A stretch of DNA of 64,000 nt, taken from positions 14,499,358-14,563,357 of the forward strand of contig JAVIAB010000102.1 in the NCBI GenBank assembly GCA_032433765.1. The letters are read 5' to 3'. This document shows positions 61,151-64,000 of the stretch, piece by piece. Position numbers and translations under genes: made by a program. This DNA comes from Megaustenia siamemsis (taxonomy: Eukaryota > Mollusca > Gastropoda > Stylommatophora > Ariophantidae). Each line of letters begins with the position of its first letter. Position 1 is the stretch's first letter. The notes beneath the pieces are model-generated. The model was not told the DNA's origin, searched no databases, and saw only the letters and a program-made list of their open reading frames with translations.

Positions 61151-61547
61151 GTGACGTCACGCGACGAAGGAAGGATTAAGATCAAGGTCAAGGGTAAGTA
61201 TTCTAATAGTGGAAGTAATCACGACGATCGGGGTGAAGCCTTTCTCGATGTTTATCCGTCACTTTAACAGATAACACCAGCGCACACTAATGACCTTCTC
61301 TTGTGCTTGTCGTGCAGGCTGTCATCAACAGTTCTTGAATTGCGCTCGCGATGTTATTTTATTCACTCGTTGCTCGATGTGTTCATCAAATGGTTCTCGC
61401 CTTGTCTCCTGTTATATTCTAGTCTAGTTGGCGATTCCACTTGCAGAAAACAGCTGACGATGTGATTCAGCTCCGGAGCACTTCTGTAGATTGTTATCTT
61501 CCAAAATTCCTGCTTTGATAACACGTCCACTCGTCGTTGTTGCCGTT
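61151..61547. other. No gene seen
   Basis: Single-copy looking. It contains GTGACGTCACGCGACG near 61150, a palindromic CRE-type motif, without an associated ORF. Confidence 0.45.
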
Positions 61548-61812
61548 GATCTACTGTACTGTATCTACTGTACTGTATATAATGTACTGTATCTACTACT
61601 GCATCTACTGTACTGCATCTACTGTACTATATCTACAGAACTGCATCTACTGTACTGGATCTACTACTGCATCTACTGTGCTGCATCTACTGTACTGCAT
61701 CTACTGTACTGCATCTACTGTACTGCATCTACTGTACTGCATCTACTGTACTGTATCTACTGTACTGCATCTACTGTCTACTGTACTGCATCTACTGTAC
61801 TGCATCTACTCA
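61548..61812. repeat. 14-bp minisatellite
   Basis: Units CATCTACTGTACTG, about 18 copies with small deletions. Confidence 0.95.
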
Positions 61813-62184
61813 GCTGACTTTCTTTAGTCCCTTCGTTGCTATTCTCTTTAGTCCCTTCGTTGCTATTTTCTGTGTTCTGACTGATTGTCCCTGTCAGATA
61901 TCAGATGACATACGTCCCTTTCTCCAACTAAACACGCCTGATCGACCCGATCCCTTGTTTTCATCCCAAAACTCATGTCTCTCAATATCTGCACCCTTGA
62001 CTGACCCATTCTTTTTCTTCCTCCATTTACGAATTAATTTAAAAAGGTATATCAATGATATATATATATCTCCATAGCCGGTCAACATTCAGAGCTAGCA
62101 CCGGCAGCGAGTATATCCGCGATTTCATTACCGTGAACCCTAGCCTACCCCGAAGAGTTTATTAACTCTTTCCAACGTTTCGAT
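61813..62184. other. No gene seen
   Basis: Unassigned. A short tandem TTTAGTCCCTTCGTTGCTATT duplication lies at 61834-61869. Confidence 0.5.
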
Positions 62185-62690
62185 GCAGCAAGCACCGTGC
62201 CGACTTCGCTTATGTCCGTTTAGCCGCACAGTGAGTCTCTCTCAATTTGATTAGTGTAAACTGTCATCAATACCGTGTGTTACCGGGGCCTCATTATGAC
62301 GAGGGTAAAGAATAGTGACACTGTGACCTTCCAGGCATTTCGTAAGAGGCGACTAAGGAGGTTGATCTATGGTTTGACAATCTGTCATTGTAAAAAGTAC
62401 TGTTTTGGAAACAGCGCCACAGATTTTAGATCAGTGATCTCTGTAATATGTGTCATTTTGGCACGCAAGGTTTCTGTTTTTGAGATTGTGATTCTACCTT
62501 ATGTACCGTCTTCGGCTCGAAAGGACAACAGATAGATAGATAGAAACTGTCATCAAACCATATTCTTTTTATATGTCCTACGTCATCTTGTGAAATTTAA
62601 CTCCTTGTTTAATTATCTAAATATTTATATATAATATGGTAAGTATTAGATAAATATAAACAAGTAGATTAATATTTAAAAACATGACAA
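62185..62690 (+). repeat. Dispersed repeat, partner of 5388-5662, split by SINE5
   Basis: Same ordered blocks as 5388-5662 once the SINE5 insertion (62271-62543) is removed. Confidence 0.7.
62258..62556 (+). mobile_element. SINE5 copy with 13-bp target duplication
   Basis: Body 62271-62543 (273 bp), flanked by AAACTGTCATCAA (62258-62270 and 62544-62556). It ends GGCTCGAAAGGACAAC then (AGAT)n. Reference copy for this family. Confidence 0.93.
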
Positions 62691-62694
62691 ATTT

Positions 62695-63072
62695 TGTCTC
62701 TGAAATCTCTACCGCTAAATTCATTAACACATTTCATAATGAAACAAATCTCCATCCCAACGTTGTGCTACCAATGCAAGACCTGGACTCTAGATGCAAG
62801 AACAATAAGAAAAATAACCTCTACAGAGATTAAATGTGTTAGACGAATGACAGGAAACAGTCTGAGATACAACATCAAAAATGAAGAACTGAGAAAAAAG
62901 CTAGGAATAGCCCCCGTCATAGAATATATAAAGAAACAACAGATAAAATGGTTTGGCCACGTGACAAGGCAGACAGATCAAAACACAACACAACGAGCCT
63001 TCAGCAAACGTTGTGAGAACACCAGACCCAAGGATCGACCACGAAAAAGATGGGTCGATGGAATATTAGAAT
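62695..63072 (+). mobile_element. LINE E 3' fragment
   Basis: Open tail: PTLCYQCKTWTLDARTIRKI, IKCVRRMTGNSLRYNI, QQIKWFGHVTRQ, RPKDRPRKRWVDG. No RT part. Confidence 0.85.
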
Positions 63073-63190
63073 AGGGTGACCATTCGTCCCCGATTTCCGG
63101 GGACAGTCCCCGGAATGTAGAAGTTGTCCCCGAAAGAAATTTGTTCCCGATTTTGTCCCCGATTTCAGTGAATAAATAAATGTTCATACA
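63073..63190 (+). mobile_element. Possible hAT-type terminus
   Basis: Begins TAGGGTGACCATTCGTCCCC and contains repeated GTCCCCGATTTC blocks, some inverted (CCGGGGACAGTCCCCGG). This type of end is known from hAT-like non-autonomous elements. The partner end is not found. Confidence 0.4.
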
Positions 63191-63835
63191 CGGAATCGGC
63201 CCTCTTTTAAAGTAATCACTAGGACTCAGGACGTTACTGAGTTGTGTTTCTTTATCCCAGACTGAGCGGCATTAGCAAGAAGATAAAAGAGAAGACTTGG
63301 ACGCGTTGTGTCGGAGATAGCTCTTTGAACTCTTGAAGCGCGGTGCTACGTCACTTCTATTGGGATGGATTTAATTTTTAAAAAAAGCAGACACTCTCTC
63401 TCCCCCCACCCCTGCCTTTCCGTACATCTCCCGCCAAAGTATCTCGCCAAAGTATCTCGCCAAAGTCGCCAACAGTAAAAACTAACATTAATTGATCGTG
63501 TGAAAGCTTCAGTGAAAAACTTGCTTCAAATCATGAGATCTTGAGAAAGATACACTCAAAAAACAAGTACCACGCCGAGGCAACAACCTCTTCAGTATAA
63601 ATAAGGTACTTTAAACATTACTTTAATACTGCAATTGATATCTATATGTTGTTTAAATTTTTTAATTTTAAATATTTTTTTTATTTTAAATATTTTTTTT
63701 ATATTAAAAAACACAACTAGCTATTGTAATGTCATTAAGTGCGTGTATCGCATAAGTACCGTGAATATTAACAAAAATAAAATCAAACGGCAAATGAACA
63801 GTTATTATGAAATTTAAAGTTATCTTTTTTTTTTT
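63191..63835. other. No gene seen
   Basis: Unassigned; a short CCAAAGTATCTCG duplication near 63433-63460. AT-rich from 63600. Confidence 0.45.
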
Positions 63836-63922
63836 TTGCATCTACAAAATTTCTTGCGCACACACAGTCACACACCCACCCACACATATTATAAATATAT
63901 ATATAAATAAATATATATGTAT

Positions 63923-64000
<78 letters not shown>
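63836..64000. repeat. CA/AT microsatellites
   Basis: (CA)n near 63860-63885 and 63924-63941, then (AT)n to the window end. Confidence 0.95.

Noticed and set aside
61150..61166. CRE-type palindrome as a host promoter
   Set aside because: A single GTGACGTCAC motif without TATA, CpG context or downstream exon.

Overview
This is repeat-dominated nuclear DNA from a metazoan, most likely an invertebrate. The tRNA-headed SINEs, the RTE-like LINE 3' fragments and the very dense minisatellites fit a mollusc such as a gastropod, but I cannot prove the taxon from the sequence. I recognise no host protein-coding gene. Almost everything is mobile DNA, fragments of mobile DNA, or tandem arrays.

The centrepiece is an almost complete Polinton/Maverick (adintovirus-like) virus-transposon at 5673-19996. 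It has about 402-bp terminal inverted repeats beginning AG and ending CT, and a perfect 6-bp target duplication ATTAAC (5667-5672 and 19997-20002). Its minus-strand block, in transcription order, is: FtsK/HerA-like packaging ATPase, a 107-aa basic/hydrophobic protein, a 149-aa conserved protein, retroviral-type integrase with chromodomain, a 92-aa membrane protein, penton-like minor capsid protein, a Gly/Arg-rich core protein, double jelly-roll major capsid protein and adenain-type protease. These genes are packed with gaps of 10 nt or less or short overlaps, like an operon. A PC4-like gene with its own CCAAT/GC-box/TATA promoter follows. On the plus strand lie a small Cys/His protein and a protein-primed family B DNA polymerase with zinc fingers, an OTU-like region and a Vsr-like insert. 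The polymerase sits behind a promoter with three NF-Y-type CCAAT boxes and a 5'-UTR intron. Integrase and ATPase each carry one frame break. The polymerase has three frame breaks and one stop. Most of the breaks lie at homopolymers, so they may be decay or sequence error.

The rest, left to right. 0-5.7 kb: minisatellites with nested SINE and LINE copies. 20.2-23.4 kb: an I/Nimbus-like LINE with intact RT-RNase H ORF. 23.4-34 kb: minisatellites and fragments of several RTE-like LINE families, including an inverted (twin-priming type) copy at 32.4-33.8 kb. 34-46.6 kb: long arrays (polypurine, 36-bp, 43-bp and 39-bp units), two with higher-order duplications. 46.9-54 kb: SINEs, a CCAT microsatellite next to an internally inverted LINE piece, and a 1.8-kb polypurine tract. 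54-64 kb: a 20-bp AT-rich array, nested LINE/SINE insertions, a SINE whose tail has become a 42-bp minisatellite, and possible mariner and hAT ends.

Family names used below (LINE A-H, SINE1-5) are local labels based on similarity between copies inside this window. Boundaries of decayed repeats are approximate, to about 10-20 bp.
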